Positions 1-7,331 of a stretch of 14,642 nucleotides of DNA are shown here, piece after piece. Source of the DNA: Parachlamydiales bacterium. Its GTDB lineage: Bacteria > Chlamydiota > Chlamydiia > Chlamydiales > JAJFMK01. Both the position numbers and the translations under genes were made by a program. The notes below the pieces were generated by a model. It saw only the letters and a list, made by a program, of their open reading frames with translations, had not been told where the DNA came from and did not search any database. Every line of letters starts with the position of its first letter. The first letter of the stretch is position 1. The DNA lies in NCBI GenBank assembly GCA_020050175.1, contig JAGVKY010000131.1, positions 1 to 14,642 of the forward strand, read 5' to 3'.

Positions 1-2
1 AA

Positions 3-113
3 AAAGACTTTAAAGTGGACACTGCTCGCCTACTCTCATTGCAAGAACAAACTATTCCGCTCTACGAAGGCATTCAAGCGACTCATTGGAGTCAAGCTTT
101 TCTCATGGAGTAA
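3..113 (+). CDS. C-terminal end of an unidentified protein (runs off the left edge)
   Basis: An open frame enters from the left edge and ends at a TAA, giving the last 36 residues of a protein, ending in THWSQAFLME. I do not recognise the family. The tail is hydrophilic with no obvious membrane segment. The frame overlaps the end of the convergent Rsm22-family gene by 11 bp. Such a tight tail-to-tail arrangement is plausible in a compact genome but leaves no room for a conventional terminator. It could be a chance open frame, although 36 codons with good amino-acid composition and a natural stop exactly at the convergent gene's end favour a real gene. Confidence is moderate because no start is visible. 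Confidence 0.5.
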   Translation, partial: KDFKVDTARLLSLQEQTIPLYEGIQATHWSQAFLME

Positions 114-1050
114 AGATATCTCCCCACTCGAGGTCTTTTGCCACCTTGTAGAGCTCGGGGGTGCGTTTGGAGACTGTGCGTTCCTGAAGGCCGTTTGATT
201 TGGTGCAGAGGCTAAGATTGATGTGACCCGATCGCTTTTGGGGATGGCGAAGGATGCGAGATTCTGGCATAGGAATCGCTTGCTTTGTGACAGCGACATA
301 AGTGAATTTTTCGTCTTCGTAGTTGAGCGAGGCTTGTTTGATCTGGCGATGGAGAGAGCTTCGCTCTAAGCGAACGGCAAAATGACACCAATCATCTTTT
401 GGCATGGGACAGGCAAGCGTATGAGGACAAGGGGCTACCATTTCGTTGCCAAGAGAGATAAGGTCTGCTCGGACCTTTCGAATCCGTTCAAAGCCAGCTG
501 GCGTCCCTGGTTCAATCACAACGACCATTTTTGCCGAGGCTGAAGCCAATTGAATGATTCTGTCCCGACCTTTCTCCGAAAGTTCTCCTACGGAGTAGGA
601 AAAGAGAATGAGATCATGCGGAGGGAGGGCTTCGACTTTTTCGAGATCGATATTTTGCCAATCGATGGAATAGTCTGATAAACGACTCCCTATCGTCGTC
701 AAAGCTTTATCTTTTTCGAAGGCAGTAATTTTTTTAATCCGAGGAAAGGCCTCAAGCGCTGCAAAAATCGCTGTCCCAGGACCCGAACCTAAATCGAGGA
801 GACTCTGACAGTCAAAGGAGGGAAAACGGCGCGTAATTTCAAATAAAACTTTCGAAACTGCAGCAAATGTTGCAGGAAAACGGGCTGACAAGTAGGCAAG
901 CCGATGAGAGTCTTTGGTGATAAAGGACTCCCCCTTTTTTACCCCTCGATACCGCGAAGTTAAATCATCTCGAGCAGTAGAAAGACTGACCCTCTTTTGA
1001 CTTTCAAGTTCTTTATCAATGGCCTCTTGCAGACGATGAGGCAATCTCAT
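103..1050 (-). CDS. Rsm22-family (METTL17-like) small-subunit-associated SAM-dependent methyltransferase
   Basis: This 315-residue protein has a Rossmann-type SAM site at residues 84-92 (LLDLGSGPG), an acidic second strand near 110-114 and a family-typical segment SYSVGELSE at 151-159. It ends in an Rsm22-like region with four spaced cysteines: C208, C214 (CPHTLAC), C222 (WCHF) and C282. Known of the family: Rsm22/METTL17 proteins associate with the mitochondrial small ribosomal subunit and the mitochondrial members bind a 4Fe-4S cluster through such cysteines; the bacterial members' substrate is not well defined. Inference: a cytoplasmic ribosome-assembly factor or methyltransferase, probably with an Fe-S cluster. 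The ATG start overlaps the stop of the upstream gene as ATGA, so it is likely translationally coupled as third gene of the rodZ-like operon. Residues 260-300 are basic. The family call is firm; the activity is inferred. Confidence 0.85.
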   Translation of the reverse strand: MRLPHRLQEAIDKELESQKRVSLSTARDDLTSRYRGVKKGESFITKDSHRLAYLSARFPATFAAVSKVLFEITRRFPSFDCQSLLDLGSGPGTAIFAALEAFPRIKKITAFEKDKALTTIGSRLSDYSIDWQNIDLEKVEALPPHDLILFSYSVGELSEKGRDRIIQLASASAKMVVVIEPGTPAGFERIRKVRADLISLGNEMVAPCPHTLACPMPKDDWCHFAVRLERSSLHRQIKQASLNYEDEKFTYVAVTKQAIPMPESRILRHPQKRSGHINLSLCTKSNGLQERTVSKRTPELYKVAKDLEWGDIFTP

Positions 1051-1631
1051 TCTGTAATTAAATTAAACGAGTTCAAAAATTTCTGAAAGTTAGGGTTATT
1101 TCTTTGATTAGGACTTGCAGGGCCTACCCATCCGACGATGTAATAATCAAAACCGTTTTTTATAACAGTCCCTTCAAGATCTAAATTCTTGTCGAGGAGA
1201 GAAAAGACAAGTGATTCTTTTCCTTTAAATTCCCCTTTTTCGACTCCAGAAAGAACCAGTGTAGGGAACTTCTTTTTCCAAGCAGTCAGTGCGCCGTCAA
1301 GAAAAGTCTTTATTTCATCCGGTGGAAGCTCATGGTAGTGATAAAGGCGGACAAAATAAATTTCCCCTCCGCCCTCAACATCTGCACCCTCTAAAGAAAC
1401 CTCAGGCAGACCGAGATCGTCTCTAAAGATTTCAGTCGAATATTTAGGTTCTGAAGGAAATGCGCTAGACCAAAGCTGGCTCGGTGAGGTGTAAGAAACC
1501 CATGACTCGGTACCAGCAACTTTGGGTGTGGTTGATACGGCAGGACTATCAGGAATCAACGATCGGGATAAAAGCCAACCTACCGAAACAATAAAAAGAG
1601 CAATGACGAAGTAAACAAGGAGACGATTCAT
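1047..1631 (-). CDS. Small membrane-anchored hypothetical protein
   Basis: I chose the ATG at 1631, giving 194 residues, because it overlaps the stop of the RodZ-like gene by one base (TAATG) and directly opens a clean membrane anchor. The frame stays open 29 codons further upstream, but that part lies inside the RodZ coding sequence and looks unnatural (Cys- and Trp-rich). Residues 4-24 form one hydrophobic helix; the preceding Asn-Arg and the charged remainder suggest N-in/C-out topology, so about 165 residues would face the periplasm. The soluble part has alternating strand-like segments and a motif YTSPSQLWSSAFPSEP near 47-62, reminiscent of small PsbP/Mog1-type or DUF1795-like domains, but I cannot assign it. 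Its place between rodZ and rsm22 with overlaps on both sides suggests co-expression. Function unknown. Confidence 0.75.
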   Translation of the reverse strand: MNRLLVYFVIALFIVSVGWLLSRSLIPDSPAVSTTPKVAGTESWVSYTSPSQLWSSAFPSEPKYSTEIFRDDLGLPEVSLEGADVEGGGEIYFVRLYHYHELPPDEIKTFLDGALTAWKKKFPTLVLSGVEKGEFKGKESLVFSLLDKNLDLEGTVIKNGFDYYIVGWVGPASPNQRNNPNFQKFLNSFNLITE

Positions 1632-2035
1632 TAGAAGATTCCAAAAAACTTGCCGAGGTACCAGCCGCCAAAAACAAGAGCTGCAATAAGAGCAACCCAA
1701 AGCCCATTTGGAAGCCACTTAACAGAGGTGCCAGGGTTATCCCTAACCTCTAAAGTCCCAATCCCATAATCAAATTCTTGCTTGATTCCTCTTTTAAAAA
1801 CCTGAGGATTTTCTTTGATGATTTTTTCCCCGTCCAAGCCGAGATAAGTCGCATATTGTTTGACAAATCCTTCGGAATAAATAGGAGAGATGAGGTTTTC
1901 CGGTTTCCCATCCTCCACCGATTGCAAATAGTGGATCCGGATAGAAGTGGCGTTTTCGGCTTCTTTAAGGGATAGGTTGAGTTCCTGCCGGCGCCTCTTG
2001 AGTAACTCACCTAAATTTTTCGCTTCATTCGTCAT
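1631..2035 (-). CDS. rodZ: RodZ-like protein, helix-turn-helix plus one membrane helix, truncated form
   Basis: The 134-residue protein has a RodZ-type (HTH_25/Xre-like) helix-turn-helix at about residues 8-70, including LGELLKRRRQELNLSLKEAE, IRIHYLQSVEDG and PIYSEGFVKQYATYLGLD. A basic juxtamembrane stretch follows, then one membrane helix at about 110-131. The protein stops right after that helix, so the periplasmic domain of Escherichia coli RodZ is absent. Known: RodZ links MreB filaments to the envelope, and chlamydial RodZ (YfgA, CT009) is likewise short and binds MreB. Inference: a cytoskeleton/division adaptor. The ATG at 2035 is preferred over a TTG eight codons upstream, because family alignments start near here; neither has a strong Shine-Dalgarno. 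It is first of three overlapping genes. Confidence 0.85.
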   Translation of the reverse strand: MTNEAKNLGELLKRRRQELNLSLKEAENATSIRIHYLQSVEDGKPENLISPIYSEGFVKQYATYLGLDGEKIIKENPQVFKRGIKQEFDYGIGTLEVRDNPGTSVKWLPNGLWVALIAALVFGGWYLGKFFGIF

Positions 2036-2128
2036 GCCAATTTCGTATATCACAAACAATAAGGAAAAAGGTAGTGAAAATTAGTTTGGATTTCAGATAG
2101 ACTCCATCGAGAATCATTTTAAATTATC

Positions 2129-2635
2129 ATGACACTTCCCCAAAAAAAAGCGCGGGAGATCCTTCTCCTACTTCTTTATAGCCAGGATGTAACTTCTTCA
2201 TCTCCAGAAGAACTCGAAGAGCTCATCCAGGCCGAGCTCAAAGTCACTAAAAAATCGGTGAAAGAAGCAGAAGAACGCCTGGAAAAGATCTTGGAATACC
2301 TTCCCACGATCGACCTGATTATCAACAGGATTTCAACCTCTTACGATTTTGCTAAGATCCACCTGCTGGAGAAAAACATTCTTCGCCTTGGCGCTTATGA
2401 AATTCTTTATGATGCAGACATCCCTCCTAAGGTTGGCATATCGGAAGCGGTCAGGTTGGCGACGAAATTTTCGACCCCGGCATCAAGTTCATTTGTCAAC
2501 GCGATCCTCGATAGTCTATATAAAGAAAGTATCGGTAAACCTATAGATCATCAGGCGATCGTTGCAACAAGTGAAGAACTTAAAGATCAAGAAAGAGAAA
2601 ACGAGCCTCTCCCTCAAGGAGAAGATCTCGCTTAG
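2129..2635 (+). CDS. nusB: Transcription antitermination factor NusB
   Basis: The 168-residue protein opens with KKAREILLLLLYSQD, the usual first helix of NusB. It carries the family's signature block at about residues 82-127: NILRLGAYEILY, then IPPKVGISEAVRLATKFS and SSFVNAILD. NusB binds boxA RNA with NusE (S10) and supports antitermination on rRNA operons. The last 25 residues after the conserved end are acidic and not family-typical; this tail is encoded in DNA that also codes for the start of murB in another frame, so it may exist because of the overlap. The ATG is preceded by an AT-rich stretch without a clear Shine-Dalgarno. It is first gene of the nusB-murB-PHP string and is transcribed away from rodZ. 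Confidence 0.93.
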   Translation: MTLPQKKAREILLLLLYSQDVTSSSPEELEELIQAELKVTKKSVKEAEERLEKILEYLPTIDLIINRISTSYDFAKIHLLEKNILRLGAYEILYDADIPPKVGISEAVRLATKFSTPASSSFVNAILDSLYKESIGKPIDHQAIVATSEELKDQERENEPLPQGEDLA

Positions 2636-3467
2636 AGAGTACTCAACGATAAAGATCGGGGGTCCTGCCCGCTTTTTAGTTGAAGCCCACTCCAAGGAGG
2701 ATCTTGCCCACGCCCTTCTTTTGGCAACTTCTGAAAAAATTCCTTATGCAGTTGTTGGAAGAGGGTCTAATACACTCTTTGATGATCGAGGGTTTGATGG
2801 CTTAGCCATTATCAACCGCTATAGCTCCATCTCAGAAATTACTCCTGGCCGGTTTCGCGTGGCTTCCGGTACATCCCTACCCCTCCTTTCAATGAAAACA
2901 ACCACCAAAGGCTGGGGAGGACTGGAATGGTCACTCGGTATTCCAGGAAGCATTGGGGGCGCACTCACAATGAATGCGGGGGCCTCTCAATCGGAGATTT
3001 CCGATTCACTTGAAGAAATTGTTTACCTACATGAAACCGGTGAAATTGAAACCTTTAAAAGAGAAGATCTCACTTTTTCCTACCGACGCTCTCCTTTTCA
3101 AGAGATGAAAGGGGTGATCCTTGAAGCAACCTTTGCTTTAACAAATGATCCCGAGGCAAGAGGGAGGCAGTTGGCAGTTTTTGAAGAGAGGCGCCGTAAG
3201 CAACCCTACCATGAACCATCCCTTGGTTGCATCTTTAGAAATCCTATGGGAATATCATGCGGAAAATTGATTGAAGAGCTTGGATTGAAAGGGATGAAAA
3301 TGGGTGGAGCCCATATTTCCCCTCTCCATGGAAATTTTATCACCAATCCAAACGAGGGAACAGCGAGAGACGTTTTTGCCCTTATCCAACTCATCGAAGA
3401 AAAGATGTGGGCAGAAAAAGAGCTCCATCTAGAAAAAGAGATCCGAATTGTCCCTTATTCCATTTAG
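2562..3467 (+). CDS. murB: UDP-N-acetylenolpyruvoylglucosamine reductase MurB (type II)
   Basis: This is the FAD enzyme that reduces UDP-GlcNAc-enolpyruvate to UDP-MurNAc in cytoplasmic peptidoglycan synthesis. With the chosen TTG start it is 301 residues. Visible motifs are YSTIKIGG (27-34), the FAD-binding VVGRGSN (64-70) and IPGSIGGA (127-134), SYRRS with the catalytic-type Arg175, the segment SLGCIFRNPMG (220-230), GGAHIS (248-253) and EKEIRIVP (291-298) with Glu293. The length and the lack of the type I tyrosine loop indicate type II. The usual serine proton donor in the G-S-x-F-x-N-P segment is Cys223 here. The start is uncertain: no ATG lies upstream of the conserved region. TTG at 2562 has an AGG about six bases ahead; GTG at 2571 is the alternative. 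It overlaps nusB by 74 bp. Confidence 0.93.
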   Translation: MQQVKNLKIKKEKTSLSLKEKISLREYSTIKIGGPARFLVEAHSKEDLAHALLLATSEKIPYAVVGRGSNTLFDDRGFDGLAIINRYSSISEITPGRFRVASGTSLPLLSMKTTTKGWGGLEWSLGIPGSIGGALTMNAGASQSEISDSLEEIVYLHETGEIETFKREDLTFSYRRSPFQEMKGVILEATFALTNDPEARGRQLAVFEERRRKQPYHEPSLGCIFRNPMGISCGKLIEELGLKGMKMGGAHISPLHGNFITNPNEGTARDVFALIQLIEEKMWAEKELHLEKEIRIVPYSI

Positions 3468-4284
3468 AGCAGACCTCCACTGTCACAGCACCTATTCCGA
3501 CGGCTCCTATACCCCTGAAGAACTTGTCGCCTTGGCTAAGGAACTAGGATTAGACGGACTTGCCCTCACTGACCATGATACGTTTGATGGTTTGAAAGAT
3601 TTAGAGGCTGCAGCCTCTCTTGTTTCTCTCCCTGTTTTTTCTGGAGCCGAATTTTCTTCTCGATGGGGAGATATCTCTCTTCATATCTTGGCGTATGCTT
3701 TTGACCCTGAAAATCAGGCCCTTAAGGAGCACACTGAGAGCCAAAAGAAAAAAAGAGAAGAGCGCATCGAAGCCATCATTCAACTTTTAAAAAAGCATGG
3801 CATATTCATCTCTCGCGAAGAGATCCCTAAAATTGGAACCACGATTGGGCGTCCTCACTTAGCAGAAGCTCTTGTTAGAAGAGGTTTTGTCTCCTCAAGA
3901 CAAGAGGCTTTTAGAATCTATCTAGGTGAAAAAGGAAAATGTTTTGTCCCCGCTCCTTCTCCAACAGCAGAAGAGATCATTGATAAAATTCACCAGGCAA
4001 AAGGGGTGGCGATCATTGCCCACCCTCACCTCTTTCCTCAAAAAAATAAGTTAGAAAACTTGTTTAAATTGCCCTTTGATGGGATCGAAGGAAGCTACGC
4101 TAAAATGGGCTTCGAACAAAACTCGATCTATATAAAACATGGAAAAAAAAGAGATTGGATCATCACAGGAGGTTCCGATTTTCATGGAGCTATCCGTCCC
4201 GACCTCCCTCTAGGCTCCTCTTGGACCGATGAAGAGGTTTTCTCTAACCTTCTCTACCTCTACAAAACTAACAAAAAAAACTGA
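3448..4284 (+). CDS. PHP-domain metal-dependent phosphoesterase (COG0613, YciV/TrpH-like)
   Basis: The 278-residue protein shows the full set of PHP metal ligands: DLHCHSTYSDG (His11, His13, Asp18), TDHD (41-44), Glu68 in SGAEF, GRPHLAEAL with His137, AHPH with His192, and GGSDFHG with Asp244 and His246. Known: members near YciV/RNase AM act as 3',5'-nucleotide phosphatases or 5'-3' exonucleases on RNA. Inference: a cytoplasmic phosphatase or nuclease of that type with two or three metal ions; the substrate cannot be read from sequence. The start is TTG at 3448, seven bases after a GAG, within the last 20 bp of murB; no ATG precedes the HxH motif. It probably shares the nusB-murB transcript. 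Confidence 0.88.
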   Translation: MSLIPFRADLHCHSTYSDGSYTPEELVALAKELGLDGLALTDHDTFDGLKDLEAAASLVSLPVFSGAEFSSRWGDISLHILAYAFDPENQALKEHTESQKKKREERIEAIIQLLKKHGIFISREEIPKIGTTIGRPHLAEALVRRGFVSSRQEAFRIYLGEKGKCFVPAPSPTAEEIIDKIHQAKGVAIIAHPHLFPQKNKLENLFKLPFDGIEGSYAKMGFEQNSIYIKHGKKRDWIITGGSDFHGAIRPDLPLGSSWTDEEVFSNLLYLYKTNKKN

Positions 4285-4287
4285 TAG

Positions 4288-4310
4288 ACTCTCGCCATGA
4301 TAACGAGAGT
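4288..4310. repeat. Inverted repeat directly after the PHP gene (7-bp arms)
   Basis: ACTCTCG at 4288-4294 and its perfect reverse complement CGAGAGT at 4304-4310 enclose nine bases, starting four bases after the stop codon. It is placed as a terminator would be, but no T-run follows on the plus strand (AAAAT follows). On the minus strand a run of eight Ts comes seven bases after the hairpin. It may be a weak intrinsic terminator or only an mRNA-end hairpin; too weak to call a terminator. Confidence 0.35.
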
Positions 4311-4313
4311 AAA

Positions 4314-4695
4314 ATGTCGACTCGAATCATCAACTTTTCAAAAGCAAGTCAGGAGACGGTGACAGACCCTCTCTTCTTTATGCAGCCTTACTAAAAGCTA
4401 TTGTTCAAATCAAAGAAACATCAAACGATTTTTACGCTATGAGTATTGTGAGTTTCCGAGATAAACTGGGCGGTGGCAATGCTCTCCGACCTCTTTTCAC
4501 TTGAGGTGAGGTTGTTTTCGTTTAGAGGCTAACTTTCCTAGAGCTCTTTCCGAAAAAAGGGATGATGAAGTGTTGCTATTCATCAAAGAATTTTAAAGAC
4601 TATGGAAAGAAATCATCGACCAACTGAAGCGAGATACAGGCCTAACAAACGCTGAACTAACACCTACTATCGAATGGTTGACTAAGTCACATTAG
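4314..4695 (+). pseudogene. Broken gene fossil of unknown family (several frameshifts and stops)
   Basis: The gap between the PHP gene and cydB has no intact gene, but coding-like pieces follow one another in changing plus-strand frames. An ATG at 4314 opens 26 codons (MSTRIINFSKASQ...). A second frame is open from 4313 to a TGA at 4502-4504 and reads like real protein (SGDGDRPSLLYAALLKAIVQ, DFYAMSIVSFRDKLGGGNAL). A third frame runs from 4510, with one internal TAA at 4594-4596, to TAG at 4693-4695 (EANFPRALSEKRDDEVLLFI, then LWKEIIDQLKRDTGLTNAEL). Joined, this would be roughly 125 residues. I do not recognise the family. GC and codon choice are like the surroundings. At least two frameshifts and one stop imply decay. 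It is inferred from residue composition only. Confidence 0.5.
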
Positions 4696-5720
4696 TAAGA
4701 ATGTTCGTCCAAGTGAACTTTTCCTCTAAAAATCCAATAGACGCCGATGGTGTAGGCGGCTACCATCGGCACTCCGATCAGAGCTATGATGAGGAGGATT
4801 TGCAAAGTTGTTTCGGATGAGGAGCTGTTATAGATCGTTAGGCTATGCTCGTGAGGGTTTAGGAGGTCTCTGATCACGTTAGGATAGGTGCCTATTCCGT
4901 AGATAGCCATTAGGCAAATGATATTGACTGATGAGCTGATAAAGGCGCGCCAATCTCTTCCTAAATAAATTTCCCGCGGGATGTTTGCAATAGCCAGCAT
5001 GTTAAGGAGGGCTACAAGAAAGAAAATAGGCCGCTCTCGGAAACTTTCGATCATATGAGGCAAATAGATCAAGGTTGCCATCGTTGTGATCCCATAGAGA
5101 ATGATAAACGAAATGATGGAGGGGTTTACAAATTTTCTCATCTTCTCATGGAACTCCCCTTCGGTCTTCATCATGAGATAAATCGATCCATGCATGGTCA
5201 CAAGAGCTGTCGATAGAAGCCCGACCAAAATAGGATAGAAGTGAAAAATATGGCCCAGGTGGCCGCTAAACTCCCCTTCTTCATCTAGAGGCACGCCATG
5301 GATAAGATTGCCTAAAGCAAGACCCAAAATAAACGCGATTAAAAGGGATGCCAAAGCAAAGAGAATATCCCACATCCATCGCCATAAAAGGTTGGTTGAT
5401 TTACTTCTCACTTCGATAGCAACAGCCCGAAAAATCAAGGCTCCCAAAAGGGCCATGGTTAGAGTGTAAAAACCGGAGCAGAGGGTGGCGTAAATCGGCG
5501 GAAATCCGGCAAAGAGAGCGCCTCCAGCCGTAACAAGCCAAACTTCGTTCCCATCCCAGACTGGACCGATGGAGTTTAGCATCAATCTTCTCTCTTCATC
5601 CCTTTTGGAAAGAAGATGAAGGATCCCAACTCCTAGGTCAAAACCATCTAGGATGGCATAACCAGTGATCAGAATGACGAAGATGGAGAACCAAATAAAT
5701 TGATAATCAGGGAGAGTCAC
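4692..5720 (-). CDS. cydB: Cytochrome bd oxidase subunit II
   Basis: The 342-residue integral membrane protein begins with a family-typical first helix followed by GYAILDGFDLGVG (20-32) and has the diagnostic block GPVWDGNEVWLVTAGGALFA (52-71). About eight or nine hydrophobic segments are visible, ending in a helix before the short tail FRGKVHLDEHSY. With CydA it forms the quinol:O2 oxidoreductase that reduces oxygen to water with high affinity and builds a proton gradient. The start is GTG at 5720, overlapping the cydA stop as GTGA, so translation is coupled. Its own stop overlaps the fossil gene's last codon on the other strand. No small CydX-like frame is visible downstream on the minus strand. 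Confidence 0.96.
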   Translation of the reverse strand: MTLPDYQFIWFSIFVILITGYAILDGFDLGVGILHLLSKRDEERRLMLNSIGPVWDGNEVWLVTAGGALFAGFPPIYATLCSGFYTLTMALLGALIFRAVAIEVRSKSTNLLWRWMWDILFALASLLIAFILGLALGNLIHGVPLDEEGEFSGHLGHIFHFYPILVGLLSTALVTMHGSIYLMMKTEGEFHEKMRKFVNPSIISFIILYGITTMATLIYLPHMIESFRERPIFFLVALLNMLAIANIPREIYLGRDWRAFISSSVNIICLMAIYGIGTYPNVIRDLLNPHEHSLTIYNSSSSETTLQILLIIALIGVPMVAAYTIGVYWIFRGKVHLDEHSY

Positions 5721-7090
5721 GTTAATTCCTTTATCGCTTTTTCTTGGTTGTGGTAGGGGATATCCATTTTTTGCTGCTCAGGACCATGGCGAATTTTTTT
5801 ATCTAACATGTAAAGAAAGACTAAAAAGAGAAATAAGTAGACAACAGAAAACATGATCAAAGAGCCTAATACCTGGCTAGCAGTGACTTTTTTGGAAAGA
5901 CCATCAGAGATGCGAAGAAGATCATAAACAACCCAAGGATAGCGTCCCATTTCGGCTGACACCCAACCTGCTTGATTTGCTAATTGGGGGAAAAGGACAG
6001 AGGTGACAAGGCCTATCAAAATCAAGCGGCTTTTTTCCAAAGTCCCCTTTCGATAAAGGTAATAGCCAGCCGCACTAAAAAAAACCATTAAACCCCACAT
6101 CGCTAGCATCAAACGGTAGATTTGGAAAACAGCTGCTGTCTTTGGCCAATCTTTCTCTGGAAAGGCTTCAAGTCCTTTAACTTCAGCATTGAAGTCATGG
6201 TACGAGAGAAAACTTAAAAGCCAAGGCACCTCAAGAGCATAATCGACCCTCTTTTCCTTGGTGTTAACAATCCCAAAAAGGGTAAGAGGGGCACTTTTTT
6301 CTGTTTTGAATTTCCCTTCCAAGGCTGCCAGCTTTAATGGTTGATGATCGGCAACAACACGTCCACTTCTATCTCCTGAAATTAACTGCAACCCACAGGT
6401 GATCAAAGCAAAAGGCAACGCAACTTTTAAACTCGTAAGAGCAAATGCTTGATCCCTCTTTTTTAAAAGATAATAGGCAGAGATGCTGATCACCAAAAAG
6501 GCCCCGGCAAGCCAGCATCCTAAAATGACATGGATCAAACGATCCATAGAGGAAGGATTAAACACCATGGCCCAGAAATCAGTGATGATCGCTCTGGCAT
6601 GAATTCCCTCTCCTTCGATCTCAAAGCCGGCAGGTGTTTGCATCCAAGAATTAGCCACAACAATCCAAACCGCACTGAAATGGGCACCAAAGCAGACCAT
6701 AACGGTCGCAAAATAATGCAATTTGGGACCGATCCTATTCCACCCAAAGAGAAGCAAAGCTAAAAATCCTGACTCTAAGAAAAAGGCAAAAATCCCTTCT
6801 GCAGCCAATGCAGAACCAAAAACGTCTCCAACATATCTAGAGTAGGTCGACCAGTTTGTCCCAAATTCAAACTCCATCACAATGCCAGTTGCCACTCCAA
6901 TCGCAAACGTCAAAGCAAAAATCTTCGTCCAGAATTTGGTCATTCTTAGATAGAGTTCATCTTTTGTCCAAAGATAAATCCCCTCATAAAACACCATTAG
7001 GAGACCAAGACCGATACTCAAGGGGGGATAAATATAGTGAAACATAATGGTAACAGCAAACTGCACCCGTGCGAGCACCTCGACATCCAT
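5717..7090 (-). CDS. cydA: Cytochrome bd oxidase subunit I
   Basis: I start at the ATG at 7090 (MDVEVLARVQF), with GGAG seven bases ahead; this gives 457 residues and matches the family's start. The frame is open to a TTG at 7183, but those 31 residues are charged and not family-like. Haem and quinol residues seen, aligned by eye to Escherichia coli CydA: His18 (b595), Glu98 and Glu106 (EGIFAFFLESGF), His187 and Met328 (b558), and the Q-loop pair Lys253 and Glu258 in PLKLAALEGKF. The Q-loop is short. The conserved GRQPW motif reads GRYPW (382-386). Together with CydB it forms the terminal oxidase; in the cell it gives respiratory capacity at low oxygen and may protect against oxidative stress. 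Confidence 0.96.
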   Translation of the reverse strand: MDVEVLARVQFAVTIMFHYIYPPLSIGLGLLMVFYEGIYLWTKDELYLRMTKFWTKIFALTFAIGVATGIVMEFEFGTNWSTYSRYVGDVFGSALAAEGIFAFFLESGFLALLLFGWNRIGPKLHYFATVMVCFGAHFSAVWIVVANSWMQTPAGFEIEGEGIHARAIITDFWAMVFNPSSMDRLIHVILGCWLAGAFLVISISAYYLLKKRDQAFALTSLKVALPFALITCGLQLISGDRSGRVVADHQPLKLAALEGKFKTEKSAPLTLFGIVNTKEKRVDYALEVPWLLSFLSYHDFNAEVKGLEAFPEKDWPKTAAVFQIYRLMLAMWGLMVFFSAAGYYLYRKGTLEKSRLILIGLVTSVLFPQLANQAGWVSAEMGRYPWVVYDLLRISDGLSKKVTASQVLGSLIMFSVVYLFLFLVFLYMLDKKIRHGPEQQKMDIPYHNQEKAIKELT

Positions 7091-7229
7091 CCTATCGCTC
7101 CATTTTTCTCCTAATTCATATTCTCCTTCCCCAATTTTCCTCCAGCTTTTAAGCCGATATTCAACCCCCCCTTTCTCGATCAACTGGTCTAACCATAAAA
7201 TCCCCTCTAGAAAGGTCGTTAAACTTTAA

Positions 7230-7235
7230 ATTATA
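7230..7235 (-). promoter_or_regulatory. Candidate -10 box for the cydAB operon
   Basis: On the minus strand the sequence TATAAT lies in an AT-rich stretch of the spacer between cydA and cdaA. At a 16-18 bp spacing there is only AT-rich sequence with no good TTGACA match, so the -35 box is poor. Chlamydial sigma66 promoters often have degenerate boxes. The position would give a leader of about 130 nt before the cydA ATG. No equally good promoter is visible for cdaA on the plus strand, where TTGAAA (7277-7282) is followed by TAACAA at a too-short 15 bp. Confidence 0.35.
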
Positions 7236-7331
7236 TTTTTTTTTACTCACGAAATTTTTATTGCGTTGTTTTTTTCTTGAAAAGAAGGTGTTGGATCTAA
7301 CAAAATGCGCCAGTAACTTGTATGTGATTAA

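Noticed and set aside
1632..1718. Upstream extension of the membrane-anchored protein by 29 codons
   Set aside because: It lies wholly inside the RodZ coding sequence, is Cys/Trp-rich and unnatural, and a TAATG overlap marks the real start.
2074..2103. Possible nusB promoter GTGAAA - 18 bp - TAGACT
   Set aside because: Only four of six matches in each box; chance matches of this quality are expected in a spacer of this composition.
4288..4310. Hairpin after the PHP gene as a true rho-independent terminator
   Set aside because: Perfect arms and right place, but no T-run directly after it on either strand; kept only as an inverted repeat.
7091..7183. N-terminal extension of CydA by 31 codons to a TTG
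   Set aside because: The added residues are charged and unlike the family; MDVEVLARVQF at 7090 is the usual CydA start and has a GGAG ahead.
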